Shown one piece after another: positions 8,725 to 18,403 of a stretch of 64,000 nt of DNA. Under the pieces are notes generated by a model. The model did not search any database, was not told where the DNA came from, and worked only from the letters and a program-made list of their open reading frames with translations. Where the stretch lies: positions 248,001 to 312,000 of the forward strand of contig FNSS01000002.1 of assembly GCA_900104855.1 (NCBI GenBank), given 5' to 3'. Every line of letters begins with the position of its first letter. Position 1 is the stretch's first letter. This DNA comes from Rhizobiales bacterium GAS188 (GTDB lineage: Bacteria; Pseudomonadota; Alphaproteobacteria; Rhizobiales; Beijerinckiaceae). The translations under genes were made by a program, and so were the position numbers.

Positions 8725-9072
8725 ATGATGTTTGCGCAATATGAAGACTTCCAGAAATTCGGTAAGCAGGGCTTTGACGCTGCCCTCAAGAATTTCGGCA
8801 CGCTGTCGAAGGGCTTCGAGGCGATTGCCGTCGAGATTGCCGATTTCTCGAAGAAGCAGTTCGAGGCCAACTCCGCAGCGTTCGAGAAGCTCGTCGGCGT
8901 CAAGACTCTCGACAAGGCCGTCGAGGTCCAGGCTGCATTCGCGAAGCAGTCCTTCGAGGGCTTCGTCGCCCATTCGACCAAAGTCGGTCAGCTCGTCAGC
9001 AACCTTACGAAGGAAGCTGTGAAGCCGGTCGAGACCGCTATCGCGCAGGTGACCGCGAAGGCCAGCAAGTAA
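8725..9072 (+). CDS. Phasin family protein
   Basis: A 115-aa protein beginning MMFAQYEDFQKFGKQGFDAA, with the phasin pattern EAIAVEIADFSKKQFEANSA followed by FEKLVGVKTLDKAVEVQ. Phasins coat polyhydroxyalkanoate granules and regulate their number and size; the protein is amphipathic, helical and cytoplasmic. The ATG at 8725 (or 8728) follows a GGAAAGGA ribosome site. The gene stands alone and ends in a strong terminator. A close paralogue lies at 40423 on the other strand, with a truncated third copy at 41228. Confidence 0.9.
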   Translation: MMFAQYEDFQKFGKQGFDAALKNFGTLSKGFEAIAVEIADFSKKQFEANSAAFEKLVGVKTLDKAVEVQAAFAKQSFEGFVAHSTKVGQLVSNLTKEAVKPVETAIAQVTAKASK

Positions 9073-9101
9073 AGTCGTCTCCTCTCGACGACGAGATAAA
9101 G

Positions 9102-9128
9102 AGCCCGACCTCGTGTCGGGCTTTTTTG
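9102..9128 (+). terminator. Rho-independent terminator of the phasin gene
   Basis: AGCCCGAC at 9102-9109 and GTCGGGCT at 9115-9122 form an 8-bp stem with a five-base loop, followed by TTTTTT. It sits 30 bases after the phasin stop. Confidence 0.85.
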
Positions 9129-9591
9129 TTGTGGGACTCGAGCGCGCGGCCTGTATTTTGTGTCAATCAACCCATTAATTCCGGGTTGTTGTCAAGTTCC
9201 CTCGCGGTGCCAACGCTGGGGTCATGGTCCATTCCGAGTTCGCCAAGTGCCGCATGATGATGTCCGGGTCGGACGCCTCAACGTGTGCAGCGGGGTGCGG
9301 ACGAGTGCACCGTCCCGGCGGGACATCGCTGGCCCAGCGAGGGCCGGATTTCACGATCCCAGTAGGCCTGTTCAGTGATCTTGTTATCGGTGGACAACGA
9401 GACGCTGCTTCGACTACCCGATTTCGTGGCTCTGGTGTGGAGGCGAGGAGCTGGACGTAATTTGGCGCTGCGGCAACAACCTCATTCCGGTTTCGGACCC
9501 GACACGCACGATGTCGGATTGGATGCAGCGCACATTGACTCGCCTCGCTGACGGCATACGCTAGCCCACCTGCCCGGGGAGGGACGCTGAT
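9129..9591. other. Gap without a supported gene
   Basis: About 460 bases before the aminotransferase. A minus-strand frame at 9290-9400 contains DNKITEQAYWDRE, which hints at a decayed gene, but nothing can be followed through. The promoter of the aminotransferase-hyuAB operon should lie here. Confidence 0.35.
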
Positions 9592-10989
9592 ATGATGCTT
9601 CAGGTCGCTAAGAGCAATTATCGCAACGAAGCCGTATTGCTTGGTTTTAGCGATTTGAAGCGACTGAAGAGCGAGCGGCCGCTGGTATTCGACCGCGGCA
9701 AGGGGATTTTCGTTTTCGACGAAAGCGGCAAGGACTATATCGAGGCGGTTTCGTGCTTCTATTGCGCGGCCCTCGGTTTCAGCGACGAGCAGCTGGTCGA
9801 GGCGGCGATACGACAGCTCAAATCGCTTCCGATGTATCCATCTGCCATTCACCGCACGGTGCCGGCGGTGATGGAACTGACCGAGCGGCTCGCGGCGATT
9901 GCGCCGGTCAAGAACCCGCGCATCTATTTCGCAACTACTGGCTCGGAAGCCAACGATTATCTCATCAAGTTCATGTGGTACGGCAACGGCTTTGCCGGCG
10001 AACCGCAGCGTCGCAAGATGATCTCGAGAAGGGCGAGCTATCACGGCAGCACCATTGCCACCGCCGCGCTCGGCGGCGGCAGCGAGCTGCACGAGAGTTT
10101 TGGCATTCCAATGGGGCTTTCGGTGCAGGTCAGTCATCCGAGCTGGCCGAATGCGGCGCTGCCAGGAGAAGACGAAGAGGCGTTCACAAATCGCCTGGCC
10201 GCGGAGCTCGAGCAGACGATCCTAGACGCCGGGCCGGAGACGATCGGCGCGATGATCGCCGAGCCAGTGTCGGTATCCTCCGGCATGTTTCCGCCGCCGG
10301 CGAGCTACTTCGCCAAGATTACGCCGGTCTTGCACAAATACGGCATTCAGCTCTTCGTCGACGAGGTGGTGACGGGGTTTGGCCGTTCGGGCCGGATGTG
10401 GGCCAGCGAGGCAATGGAGCTGGAGGCCGATTGCGTCACCTGCGCCAAGGGCATTTCCGGTGCTTACATGCCGATCGCCGGAATCATCATGGGCGAGGAA
10501 TTCAGCCGACGTCTCGACTTGGGGAATGATGCCAAAGGTTGGTTTGCGCATGGCGGCACGCACCATGCCCACGCGGTGTCCGCCGCCGTCGCCGTCGAGG
10601 TTCTGAATGTCTTCGAGCGCCGCGACATTCTCGGGCATGTCCAACGCATGATCCCGCTTTGGAACCGGATGCTCGACGGCTTCCTCGATCATCCACTCGT
10701 CGCGGCCAACCGCAAATTCGGGTTGATGGGGGCGCTTGAAGTGACCGTGCCTGGGGAACCGCGCGCGGGCACGGCGACCAGCCTCAAGGTTGGGGGGTTG
10801 AGCCAATCGATTTACGAGGCGGGGCTCGAGGCCGGCATAATCGTGCGCCCTCTTGCCGGCTGTTTCGTAATGGCGCCGCCCTTGATCATCACGCAGAGCG
10901 AAATCGAGGAGCTCGGACGCAGACTGAGGAGCGCTCTCGATCGGGTTCTTGCCGGCCTGTTGCCGGGCGCCCGTGGTGCGATCGGCTAG
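9592..10989 (+). CDS. Class III (omega-type) PLP-dependent aminotransferase
   Basis: A 465-aa protein of class III aminotransferase size and layout: phosphate-binding ATTGSEANDYLIKF, the SYHGSTIATAA segment, the DEVVTGFGRSG motif carrying the aspartate that contacts PLP nitrogen, and CAKGISGAYMPIAG with the lysine that should form the Schiff base. These enzymes move amino groups between omega-amines or beta-amino acids and keto acids in the cytoplasm. A GGGGAGGG ribosome site precedes ATG 9592. It is the first gene of an operon with hyuA and hyuB, 21 bases ahead of hyuA, so its substrate is probably linked to a cyclic amide or hydantoin-like compound. Confidence 0.9.
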   Translation: MMLQVAKSNYRNEAVLLGFSDLKRLKSERPLVFDRGKGIFVFDESGKDYIEAVSCFYCAALGFSDEQLVEAAIRQLKSLPMYPSAIHRTVPAVMELTERLAAIAPVKNPRIYFATTGSEANDYLIKFMWYGNGFAGEPQRRKMISRRASYHGSTIATAALGGGSELHESFGIPMGLSVQVSHPSWPNAALPGEDEEAFTNRLAAELEQTILDAGPETIGAMIAEPVSVSSGMFPPPASYFAKITPVLHKYGIQLFVDEVVTGFGRSGRMWASEAMELEADCVTCAKGISGAYMPIAGIIMGEEFSRRLDLGNDAKGWFAHGGTHHAHAVSAAVAVEVLNVFERRDILGHVQRMIPLWNRMLDGFLDHPLVAANRKFGLMGALEVTVPGEPRAGTATSLKVGGLSQSIYEAGLEAGIIVRPLAGCFVMAPPLIITQSEIEELGRRLRSALDRVLAGLLPGARGAIG

Positions 10990-11010
10990 CGCGGCGCATC
11001 GTCCGCCAAG

Positions 11011-13050
11011 ATGACTGGCATGCGCAACGTGCTCGGTGTCGATGTCGGTGGCACATTCACTGATTTCGTCGCCTACGATCCGAAAACGAGGAAGGTTGCG
11101 GTCTGGAAGGAGTTGTCGACGCCGGCTGATCCGGTCACCGGCATTATCGCCGGGCTCGCGCGCCACGACAGTCGCGATGCGATCGCCAATCTGCGCATCG
11201 GCACGACGGTCGCCACAAACGCTATTTTGGAGCGCAAGGGCGCCGTTGTCGCTTATGTGACGACCAAAGGCTTCCGCGACGTGCCCTTCATTCAGCGCGG
11301 CAACCGCAAGGCTCACTACGACATGAGCTGGGTGAAACCGAAGCCGTTGGTCAAGCGCCGGCACTGCTTTGAACTCAACGAACGCATCGGCGCCTATGGA
11401 CAGGTGGTGACCTCGCTCGACGAGGCGGAGGTGCGGCGCCTTGCGATGGAGATTGCGGCGATCCCGGAGATTGAAGCCGTCGCCGTGTGTCTCCTGTTTT
11501 CGTATCTCAATGCGGCGCACGAGTTGCGGGTCAGGGACATTCTGGCAGAGGAGCTTCCCGACAAGGCATTGTCGATTTCCTACGGCGTGTTGCCGAAGTG
11601 GAAGGAATACGAACGCGCCTCGACCACCATCGCGGATGCCTATCTCAAGCCGGTAGTGAGCCGGCAGCTGAAGGCGATGCGCGGACGGTTGAACGAGGCG
11701 GGGCTGAGGGCACCGGCGGTCATCATCAAGTCAAATGGCGGCGAGATGACGCTCGAGGCGGCTTCCGAGGCACCCGTCCAGATGCTGCTCTCGGGGCCCA
11801 CGGGCGGCGTGATAGCCAGCCGCTTCGTTGCCGAACATCTCGGTATCGATCATCTCGTGACCATCGACATGGGCGGCACCTCGACTGACGTTTCGACCGT
11901 GATCGGGCGAAAGGAGAGCTTTACCACCGCCTTCGAAATCGAATGGGGAGTGCCGATCCAGGTGCCGATGATCGACATCCGCACCATTGGCGCTGGCGGC
12001 GGGTCGATCGCCTGGATCGATAAGGGCGGCATGCTGCAGGTGGGCCCGCACAGCGCTGGCGCCACACCTGGGCCGGCCGGTTACAGCCGCGGCGGCAGCG
12101 AGGCGACGGTGACGGACGCCAATCTGGTGCTCGGCCGTATCAACCCCGAAAATTTCCTCGGCGGGCGCATGAAGCTTGATGTGACGGCAGCGCGCACCGC
12201 CGTCGCCAAGATCGCCGCCTCGCTTGGCCAGTCCATCGAGGACACAGCACTGGCCATCGCCCGGATCGTCGACAACAACATGGTCGGTGCGCTGCGCTCG
12301 GTGCTGATCGAGCGCGGTCTCGATCCCAGGGATTTCACCCTCTGCGCCTTCGGCGGCGCGACGCCGCTGCACGCGAGCGCGCTGATCCGCGAGATGGGAA
12401 TTCCGCGCGCCATCGTGCCAATCCACCCTGCCCAGTTCTCGGCCTACGGATTCATCATGACCAACCCGCGGGTCGACCGGCAGCGCACGACACAGCTCAT
12501 ATCCACGCGCTTTGATGCCGAACGCGCCAACCGGATCATGGATGAACTGGAAGGTGAAAGCCTCGCCGAACTCAGGGCGCAAGGTTACGAGCAGGATATC
12601 GAGGTCCATCGCGCGCTCGAGATGCGCTATCTCGGACAGAATTACGAACTCGAATTGCCGCTGACCAACGAACGTTTCTCGGCGGCGACGACAGCAGAGC
12701 TGTGGACTTTGTTCCATGAAACCCACAACTCCCGATTCGGCTTTGCCACGCGGGGCGAGATCATCGAAATCGTCAACTTCACGGTGACGGCCTTGGCGCG
12801 AACGGCGAAGCCGGAACTCACCGAAATTTGCAGCGGTGAGGGCGCATCGGAGCCCAAGGAATTGCGCTCCGTCTGGTTCATTGGCGGCCCGCAAACGATT
12901 CCTGTCTTCGAGCGCGCGGATCTACGCGCCGGCCAGACGGTGCGGGGACCCGCGCTCATCGAGGAGGAGGCTTCGGTCACCGTGCTTGAGGCCGGACACC
13001 GGCTCAGAATACATCACCATGGACACCTGCTGATCGATGCCACGGGGTAG
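11011..13050 (+). CDS. hyuA: Hydantoinase/oxoprolinase family protein, subunit A
   Basis: A 679-aa protein of the HyuA family. The N-terminus NVLGVDVGGTFTDFVAYD and the later DMGGTSTDVS are the two phosphate-binding motifs of the ASKHA (actin/hexokinase-like) fold. The middle segment RTIGAGGGSIAW and the late FGGATPLHA are also typical. HyuA with HyuB performs ATP-dependent opening of cyclic amides such as 5-oxoproline or N-methylhydantoin; related pairs are acetone or acetophenone carboxylases. The substrate here cannot be fixed. The gene follows the aminotransferase and precedes hyuB by five bases. Confidence 0.9.
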   Translation: MTGMRNVLGVDVGGTFTDFVAYDPKTRKVAVWKELSTPADPVTGIIAGLARHDSRDAIANLRIGTTVATNAILERKGAVVAYVTTKGFRDVPFIQRGNRKAHYDMSWVKPKPLVKRRHCFELNERIGAYGQVVTSLDEAEVRRLAMEIAAIPEIEAVAVCLLFSYLNAAHELRVRDILAEELPDKALSISYGVLPKWKEYERASTTIADAYLKPVVSRQLKAMRGRLNEAGLRAPAVIIKSNGGEMTLEAASEAPVQMLLSGPTGGVIASRFVAEHLGIDHLVTIDMGGTSTDVSTVIGRKESFTTAFEIEWGVPIQVPMIDIRTIGAGGGSIAWIDKGGMLQVGPHSAGATPGPAGYSRGGSEATVTDANLVLGRINPENFLGGRMKLDVTAARTAVAKIAASLGQSIEDTALAIARIVDNNMVGALRSVLIERGLDPRDFTLCAFGGATPLHASALIREMGIPRAIVPIHPAQFSAYGFIMTNPRVDRQRTTQLISTRFDAERANRIMDELEGESLAELRAQGYEQDIEVHRALEMRYLGQNYELELPLTNERFSAATTAELWTLFHETHNSRFGFATRGEIIEIVNFTVTALARTAKPELTEICSGEGASEPKELRSVWFIGGPQTIPVFERADLRAGQTVRGPALIEEEASVTVLEAGHRLRIHHHGHLLIDATG

Positions 13051-13055
13051 ACCTC

Positions 13056-15011
13056 ATGCGCTTCTCGGACAATGGATTTTACATCGAAAAGTATCTGAAA
13101 TGCGCCAATTGCGGCATGCTGGTTTATGGGCAGGGGATTGAGAAGGAACTTGCAGGCAAAGCTCATCTCTACTGTTCGGACTGGTGCGTGGAGTGGGCGC
13201 GGCTGCGCGCCGCTCATGATGGCTATTTCCGTCTGCCCATTGTTCAGCCGAAATTACGCGTCGAGGCGACGCAACGGCCAAAGGGGCCGCGCGGATCGCC
13301 GCCCGACATGGTGATGATGAAGATCCTCGATTCGACCATGGTGTCGATTTGCCGCGAGATGGGCATCCTGCTGATGAAGACGTCCTACTCGACGATCTTC
13401 AATGAGGGCCTCGATTTCACCTGTGCGCTGGCGGACGCGAAGGGCGACATGATCGCCTGCGCCGAATTCTGTCCGACGATGATCGGTGGTATGCCGCTGC
13501 TCATCAAGACATGCGCCCAGGAAATTCCCTTCGAAACGCTCGCAGAAGGCGACATTATCCTCCACAACGATCCCTACCGCGGCGGGCTGCATTGTCCGGA
13601 ACACACGTTCTTCAAACCCTTCTTTGTTGACGGTGAGCTTATCGGCTTTGCGGTCTGTATCGGCCATATCGCCGAAATCGGCGGCATGGTGCCCGGCGCC
13701 TTCTGCGGCGAGGCGACGGAAATCTTCCACGAAGGTCTGAGGATTCCGCCGGTCAAGATTCAGAAGGCCGGGCGCGACGTTGAAGAAGTCTGGAAACTGC
13801 TCCTCGCCAATTGCCGCACACCGCGACAGAACTACGGCGATCTGCGTGCCATGATCGGCAGTGTCAATCTGGGCGTCAGCCGCATTACAGAGATCGTGAA
13901 CAAATACGGCAAGGTGGTCTTCGGTCAGACCTGCGAAGATCTGATGGACTACGCGGAGCGCCGGATGCGCGCCGAACTCGCCGCCTTTACCGACGGCAAA
14001 TACGGCTTCTCAGATGTCCTCGAGGACGATGGGATCGAACGCAAACCCTATACGGTCGCCATCGATATGTATGTGCAGGGCGACGAGATTGTCGCCGACT
14101 ATGACCGCAGCTCGCCACAGGCCAAAGGGCCAATCAACGCAACGCTCGGCGTTGCCATAGGCGCCGTCTACAACGGCCTATTGCACATCACGGATCCGTC
14201 TATCCCGAAGAACTCTGGTGCCTTCCGGCCAATCCGCGTGGTCTCGCCGCCCGGCCGCGTCACCAATGTCGATTATCCGGGCCCGCTAGTCGCCGGTAAC
14301 ACGGAGACGCATCCGCGTCTCGCCAACATTACGATCGGTGCCATGGGCGCCTGCGTCCCCGAGCGGGTCATGGCGTCGGAAAGCTGCACGGGGACCAATT
14401 TCGTGTTCGGCGGCAATCATCCGGACTATGATGAATACTTCGCCTGTTACGACATCATGTCCGGCGGCTGGGGTGGGCGCTATGGACACGACGGCAACGA
14501 TTGCGTGATCGCGATCAACGGCAACTGTCGCTTCAATCCGACGGAGGTGTTTGAGACGCGGTTTCCATTCCGCGTGGAAGATTGCGAAATGGTGCAGGAT
14601 TCGGGCGGCGCTGGTCGCTGGCGGGGCGGTCTTGGCTACAGGCGAACATTGTTGGCCACAGCCGTCCCTATCACCGGCAGTCAGTGCAGCGACCGCCACG
14701 AGGTCAAGCCCTGGCCGATTTTCGGCGGCGAGCCTGGCGGCAACGGTGGCACGCTCATTCGCAAGGCGGGTTCAACCGAATGGAAGACGGTTCGCGAGCT
14801 TTACGGCAAGATCTCGTCGAGCAAATACGCCAACATCACCATCGAACTTGGCGACCGGATCATGCTGACCACGCCAGGCGGTGGCGGTTATGGCGATCCT
14901 GCAGCGCGCGATCCTGGCGCCGTCGCCGAGGACGTGAGGGAGGGCTACATCTCCCGCGCCGCCGCGATGAGATGTTACGGATACCGGGACGACCAGACTA
15001 AAGGGACTTGA
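13056..15011 (+). CDS. hyuB: Hydantoinase/oxoprolinase family protein, subunit B, with N-terminal four-cysteine module
   Basis: Residues from about 85 to the end match HyuB, with GLDFTCALADAKGDMIACAE, ILHNDPYRGGLHCPEHTFF and the glycine-rich GGAGRWRGGLGYRRT. HyuB pairs with HyuA in ATP-driven hydrolysis or carboxylation. Before this domain is an extra segment of about 60 aa with Cys16-x2-Cys19 and Cys40-x3-Cys44, which looks like a zinc-ribbon or treble-clef module. Total length is 651 aa. The ATG at 13056 is five bases after the hyuA stop, so translation is probably coupled. The extra module could be a fused small subunit, as some carboxylases of this superfamily have a zinc-binding gamma subunit; this is inference. 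Confidence 0.9.
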   Translation: MRFSDNGFYIEKYLKCANCGMLVYGQGIEKELAGKAHLYCSDWCVEWARLRAAHDGYFRLPIVQPKLRVEATQRPKGPRGSPPDMVMMKILDSTMVSICREMGILLMKTSYSTIFNEGLDFTCALADAKGDMIACAEFCPTMIGGMPLLIKTCAQEIPFETLAEGDIILHNDPYRGGLHCPEHTFFKPFFVDGELIGFAVCIGHIAEIGGMVPGAFCGEATEIFHEGLRIPPVKIQKAGRDVEEVWKLLLANCRTPRQNYGDLRAMIGSVNLGVSRITEIVNKYGKVVFGQTCEDLMDYAERRMRAELAAFTDGKYGFSDVLEDDGIERKPYTVAIDMYVQGDEIVADYDRSSPQAKGPINATLGVAIGAVYNGLLHITDPSIPKNSGAFRPIRVVSPPGRVTNVDYPGPLVAGNTETHPRLANITIGAMGACVPERVMASESCTGTNFVFGGNHPDYDEYFACYDIMSGGWGGRYGHDGNDCVIAINGNCRFNPTEVFETRFPFRVEDCEMVQDSGGAGRWRGGLGYRRTLLATAVPITGSQCSDRHEVKPWPIFGGEPGGNGGTLIRKAGSTEWKTVRELYGKISSSKYANITIELGDRIMLTTPGGGGYGDPAARDPGAVAEDVREGYISRAAAMRCYGYRDDQTKGT

Positions 15012-15205
15012 TCCAGCCGACACGAATTTCGTTGGGCTGCCGCTAACACCGGGCGCGGATAGAGGTCCGCCACCAGGGTGTCCCTACCGTATGAATGCTG
15101 ATCAAAGTGACCCCCATCGGCTCGCGTGTGACCCTGCCAAGCCATTGTTTCAGCTGGCAGCGAGCCAGGCCTGGAGCTCGCGCCATTGCCGCCAGCGGGC
15201 CCGGC

Positions 15206-15607
15206 TCAGTCTTTCCCTAGGCGCGCGCGGACGATCTGCGCAAGCCGATCGGCGTTGATCGCGCCAGCGGGCGCTGGCTTGCCAGGTCTCACCGTTATGA
15301 TCCTGATGACGAGGCCTTCGCCCGGCGTGGCGATGTTGCTGGCGACGGTCGGCTCCGCCGTCGAGAACCCCACGGCGGGGCTGAGCACGATGAAGTGAGT
15401 TCCGCGCGCGAGCGTTGTCTGGGCGGCCTGAAGCAGCACGAAGTCTTGTGCGACAGCGGCTGAAGGAAAATCAGGACCTCGGACGAAGATGCGCCAGGTA
15501 TCCCGGCGGATCTGGCGCGTCTCAGCGCCGCCCGACAGGACCGGCGGCTGATAGGGCGCGATGCAGGACGCGAGCGCGAGCGTCAGGGCGAGCGTGAGCA
15601 TGCGCAT
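15206..15607 (-). CDS. Small lipoprotein, CC0125/CC1285-like
   Basis: A 133-aa protein starting MRMLTLALTLALASC. The lipobox LASC places a lipidated cysteine at position 15, so the mature protein is anchored to a membrane. The mature part reads DTWRIFVRGPDFPSAAVAQD followed by FVLLQAAQTTLARG, a pattern that resembles the CC0125/CC1285 lipoprotein family of alphaproteobacteria, whose function is unknown. It stands alone, convergent with hyuB. Confidence 0.7.
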   Translation of the reverse strand: MRMLTLALTLALASCIAPYQPPVLSGGAETRQIRRDTWRIFVRGPDFPSAAVAQDFVLLQAAQTTLARGTHFIVLSPAVGFSTAEPTVASNIATPGEGLVIRIITVRPGKPAPAGAINADRLAQIVRARLGKD

Positions 15608-15730
15608 CTATCCGAGCCTCCAAGAGGAGCGGTCGCGATGGGTATCGATTGTCGCTCGCCCTTGTAGGCTTAGGTTATACGCGACCCAGGGGCACAGGAT
15701 CGCGCGCGCGCCGAATATGCCGCTATGGCG

Positions 15731-16078
15731 TTACCACTGCATTAGAGCTGCTTTTATGTCGGCGGTCGAGCGGCTGATCCCGTGGTCGAAGGCTGGGATA
15801 GGGGTGACGGAAGTATCGGGAATGAGCTGCGAGATTTCATCGTCAAGCTCTTGCAGCACGTCGATCAACCTGGGGTGGTCATCGCCGCTCTCGGAGTCAC
15901 CACTCCCCGCGGTCTCCCAACCTAAATTCGACTTGCGCTTTGACAGCCGCGACCTTTCGAGCGCGATCTGGGCATTTTCTAGGTTTGTGTAGGTGCCGTC
16001 GAGGATGCCGTTCACCAGCGTCGCCGCTGCGATGCTATGCACCGGCTCTCGATCGTCTGGCTTTTTGGGATCGGACAT
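15731..16078 (-). CDS. Hypothetical small acidic protein
   Basis: A 115-aa soluble protein starting at ATG 16078 (MSDPKKPDDREPVHSI). It has the helical segment ENAQIALERSRLSKRKS in the middle, then a serine/glycine/aspartate-rich linker and an acidic helix (LIDVLQELDDEISQLI). No signal peptide or membrane segment and no recognised family. Confidence 0.5.
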   Translation of the reverse strand: MSDPKKPDDREPVHSIAAATLVNGILDGTYTNLENAQIALERSRLSKRKSNLGWETAGSGDSESGDDHPRLIDVLQELDDEISQLIPDTSVTPIPAFDHGISRSTADIKAALMQW

Positions 16079-16221
16079 GACAGCCCTCCCTTGCCTCAAA
16101 GGCGGGAGCGCACAAGCGTCTCTCAGTCACCGACGCCTCGGACAGCGCCGCTGCCGGTGATGCTCTCACCCTAGGCCGATCGGCTGGAATGGCAAGCGAT
16201 GATTTCAAGCGCATCGGGCCA

Positions 16222-16262
16222 ACGAAAAGCCCCACGCTCATTTCGGGGGCGGGGCTTCGCGC
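16222..16262 (-). terminator. Possible rho-independent terminator
   Basis: On the minus strand AAGCCCC and GGGGCTT form a stem with a 17-base loop followed by a short TTTT run. It lies about 210 bases after the DUF4399 gene and could be its terminator. Confidence 0.4.
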
Positions 16263-16474
16263 TGGGAGGCAGCGGCCGCTCAGGTGATCAGATATTTGTC
16301 GCGCCTTTGCCAGTCGCTGCAGCAGTATCTTCTGCAACCGACAAATTGTCGCTCGCAGGCGGCCGTCAGCTCGAAAACGACCAGTTCGTGGTGTGCCGAT
16401 GTAGTAAGGGCGGCGACGCACGTTCCAGTGTAAAGCTGAGTATGGAGCGGTTGGTCCTGCCGGACGTCCTCGCG

Positions 16475-16903
16475 TTATTCTACTTTTATAGTGATCCGGT
16501 CGGACAGGACTGGCGGCTCGTGCGGTACGTGCGTCCAGTCGCCAAGCACGAGCTGCAGCGTGTAGGTCCCGGCAGGTAGGTTCAGGACGGCTTCGGTTTG
16601 CCCCTTGCCGTAATGCAGGTGATTTTCATCCATCGGGATGGGCTGCTTGAGCTCGTCGTCCTCGAGTTTGGCATTGATGAGCAGGTGATGGTGGCCGGTG
16701 TTAGGTTGATTCTCTACGCCGGCCGGCGCAATGCCCATGCCCGATAGGCCGAAACGCACGACGAACGGGCTCTTGACGGTGTCGCCGTCCTTCAAGCCGA
16801 TCAAATAGACTACGGCGCCAGGCGCCGACGGGGTCGCCTGCGCTAGACCGAGAGTGCAGAGCATGGCGGTCACAAGGCAATAAATGCGTATCACGCTCGA
16901 CAT
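16475..16903 (-). CDS. DUF4399 exported protein
   Basis: A 142-aa protein with a signal peptide (hydrophobic YCLVTAMLCTLGLAQA). The mature region has VYLIGLKDGDTVKSPFVVRF, then NTGHHHLLIN, a histidine-rich strand, then PIPMDENHLHYGKGQTEAVL and LPAGTYTLQLVLGDW. This order matches the DUF4399 family, a small periplasmic beta-sandwich of unknown role. The histidine-rich GHHH motif could bind metal, which is inference. Monocistronic. Confidence 0.8.
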   Translation of the reverse strand: MSSVIRIYCLVTAMLCTLGLAQATPSAPGAVVYLIGLKDGDTVKSPFVVRFGLSGMGIAPAGVENQPNTGHHHLLINAKLEDDELKQPIPMDENHLHYGKGQTEAVLNLPAGTYTLQLVLGDWTHVPHEPPVLSDRITIKVE

Positions 16904-17606
16904 GGGCGCTCCTTTGGCGTCCGCCTTTCCCGGGGCGGCGGGCCAGCACTTGGCGCAACGTCGGATATAGCATAGCGCGGTCAGGCAAGTGGCTCAACGA
17001 ATCCATTTTTTAGTCTTCGCACATATCTAATTTCCGACCTTTGTTCTGCTCGTTGAAACTACAACCTTGCGGGGGCTGCCCCTGCTTCGGACGTTCAAGC
17101 GAGTTGTACGAGTGGCACCTCTGGGTCAGTTCGCTTCATAGGGCTCTCCGCGACGAACGACCGGAATGGGTCGGTTACGGTCGTTCGAAGCCCGTGATCG
17201 AGTGGCGGCACCTGGCGCGACCAAATCATTGGAATTCCGCAGACGTTGGCGTAACGGAAACGCTGGCGTGCTTTCGCCGGGTTTGGAGGCCGCCGTCAAC
17301 AATTTCCCGTGCCCGGGCCAATCCTAATCGACCCATCATCCCTCCTGCGAATGGAGCGCGGGGCCTTTCTTTTTGCGAACTGAGACTGCTTATTTGCATA
17401 CGAGGTCCCGAACGAGTGGAGCAAGTCTCGTTCCGTTTGAAGCCACCTCGTGGACTGACTATGTTGAAGGCGACGCGGCGAGCGATCGCGTGAAGCTCTT
17501 GATTGGTGACCCCAGGGCGGCGAGCGCCGCCGCCGATCCGGAGATAGCGGCCGAAGTAACGAGCGGCCCGCGTCGCCTTCCCTAAATAGGAAAACGGGTA
17601 GAAGCG
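16904..17606. other. Gap without a supported gene
   Basis: About 700 bases of apparently non-coding or decayed DNA. Frames on both strands lack motifs. No strong hairpin or repeat was noticed apart from short GC-rich palindromes. Confidence 0.35.
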
Positions 17607-17741
17607 ATGAGAACTCTTAGGTCACTCTCGGGCTTTGCGGCTTTCACCCTGTTTGCAGCGCCACTCGCTGCTGTCGGTCTTTGTGTCGCGGTCGGCCTTC
17701 TCGGTTTATGCGGCCCAATAAGGCCGCGTTTGAGTTTGTGA
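17607..17741 (+). CDS. Possible very small hydrophobic protein
   Basis: A 44-aa frame beginning MRTLRSLSGFAAFTLFAAPL, followed by a second hydrophobic run rich in valine, leucine and cysteine. It could be a small membrane peptide or the signal of a decayed gene. The ribosome site is weak. Confidence 0.3.
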   Translation: MRTLRSLSGFAAFTLFAAPLAAVGLCVAVGLLGLCGPIRPRLSL

Positions 17742-18403
17742 CGCACTCTCGCAAGAGCCGCTAAGCAGGCCGAAAACTGGACGCACTGAAGACGCGGCCA
17801 AGGCGAGCTGACTCCCTCGACTGCCTTCGGAGGTCGCCGCGGGCCTTTCTTGCGACCGCCTGTCTTTCTGCGAGCGCCATCTTGCCCCGATCGACCCTCT
17901 GGGCTTGAAGCGCGGCTGTTCTCCCGCTGCGGCCTCGACTTGAGCCATCGCTACCTCGCCACTGCGGAGGCGCGGCGCTTCCTGCCTGCGAATCGCGCCT
18001 ACCTTGATGACGGCGAGCGCTGCACCGCGCGGCCGGACGGCACCACCTCGCTCATGGCAATGCAGGGCAACGCGGCTGACGTCCCCAACGCCGAGCCGGG
18101 TGGTATCTTCGTACCGGGAAAATGCGCGAGACAGCGCGCAGGGCAACTCGAAATCGCCTTCGACGATGCCGGCGAGCAGCAGCTCACGGCAAGCGACCTG
18201 CCCCGAGATCCGTGCGCCGGGCGCCGAAACGCCTCAAGCTTGCCAAGTACGCCAGTCCGGAGCAAATTGGCATTGGAGGCCGCGCACATCTGGGGAATGT
18301 CGGCCGGTTCGCTGAGAGCTTCGTTTCGCCACATCGCTGTAACTTGGCCACTTTGTGGATTCGGCCGCGGTAGCGAGTCGCGATTTAATCGGGAGCACAG
18401 GCC
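17742..18403. other. Upstream region of the ABC importer operon, no clear gene
   Basis: About 660 bases before the solute-binding protein. A minus-strand frame at about 18150-17850 has coding-like composition (FELPCALSRAFSRYEDTTRL) and may be a decayed regulator, but no family motif can be named. The operon promoter should be in the last 100 bases. Confidence 0.3.

Noticed and set aside
15012-15205. Possible IS21-type end near GATCAAAGTGACCCCC
   Set aside because: Only a short resemblance, no second end and no transposase fragment.
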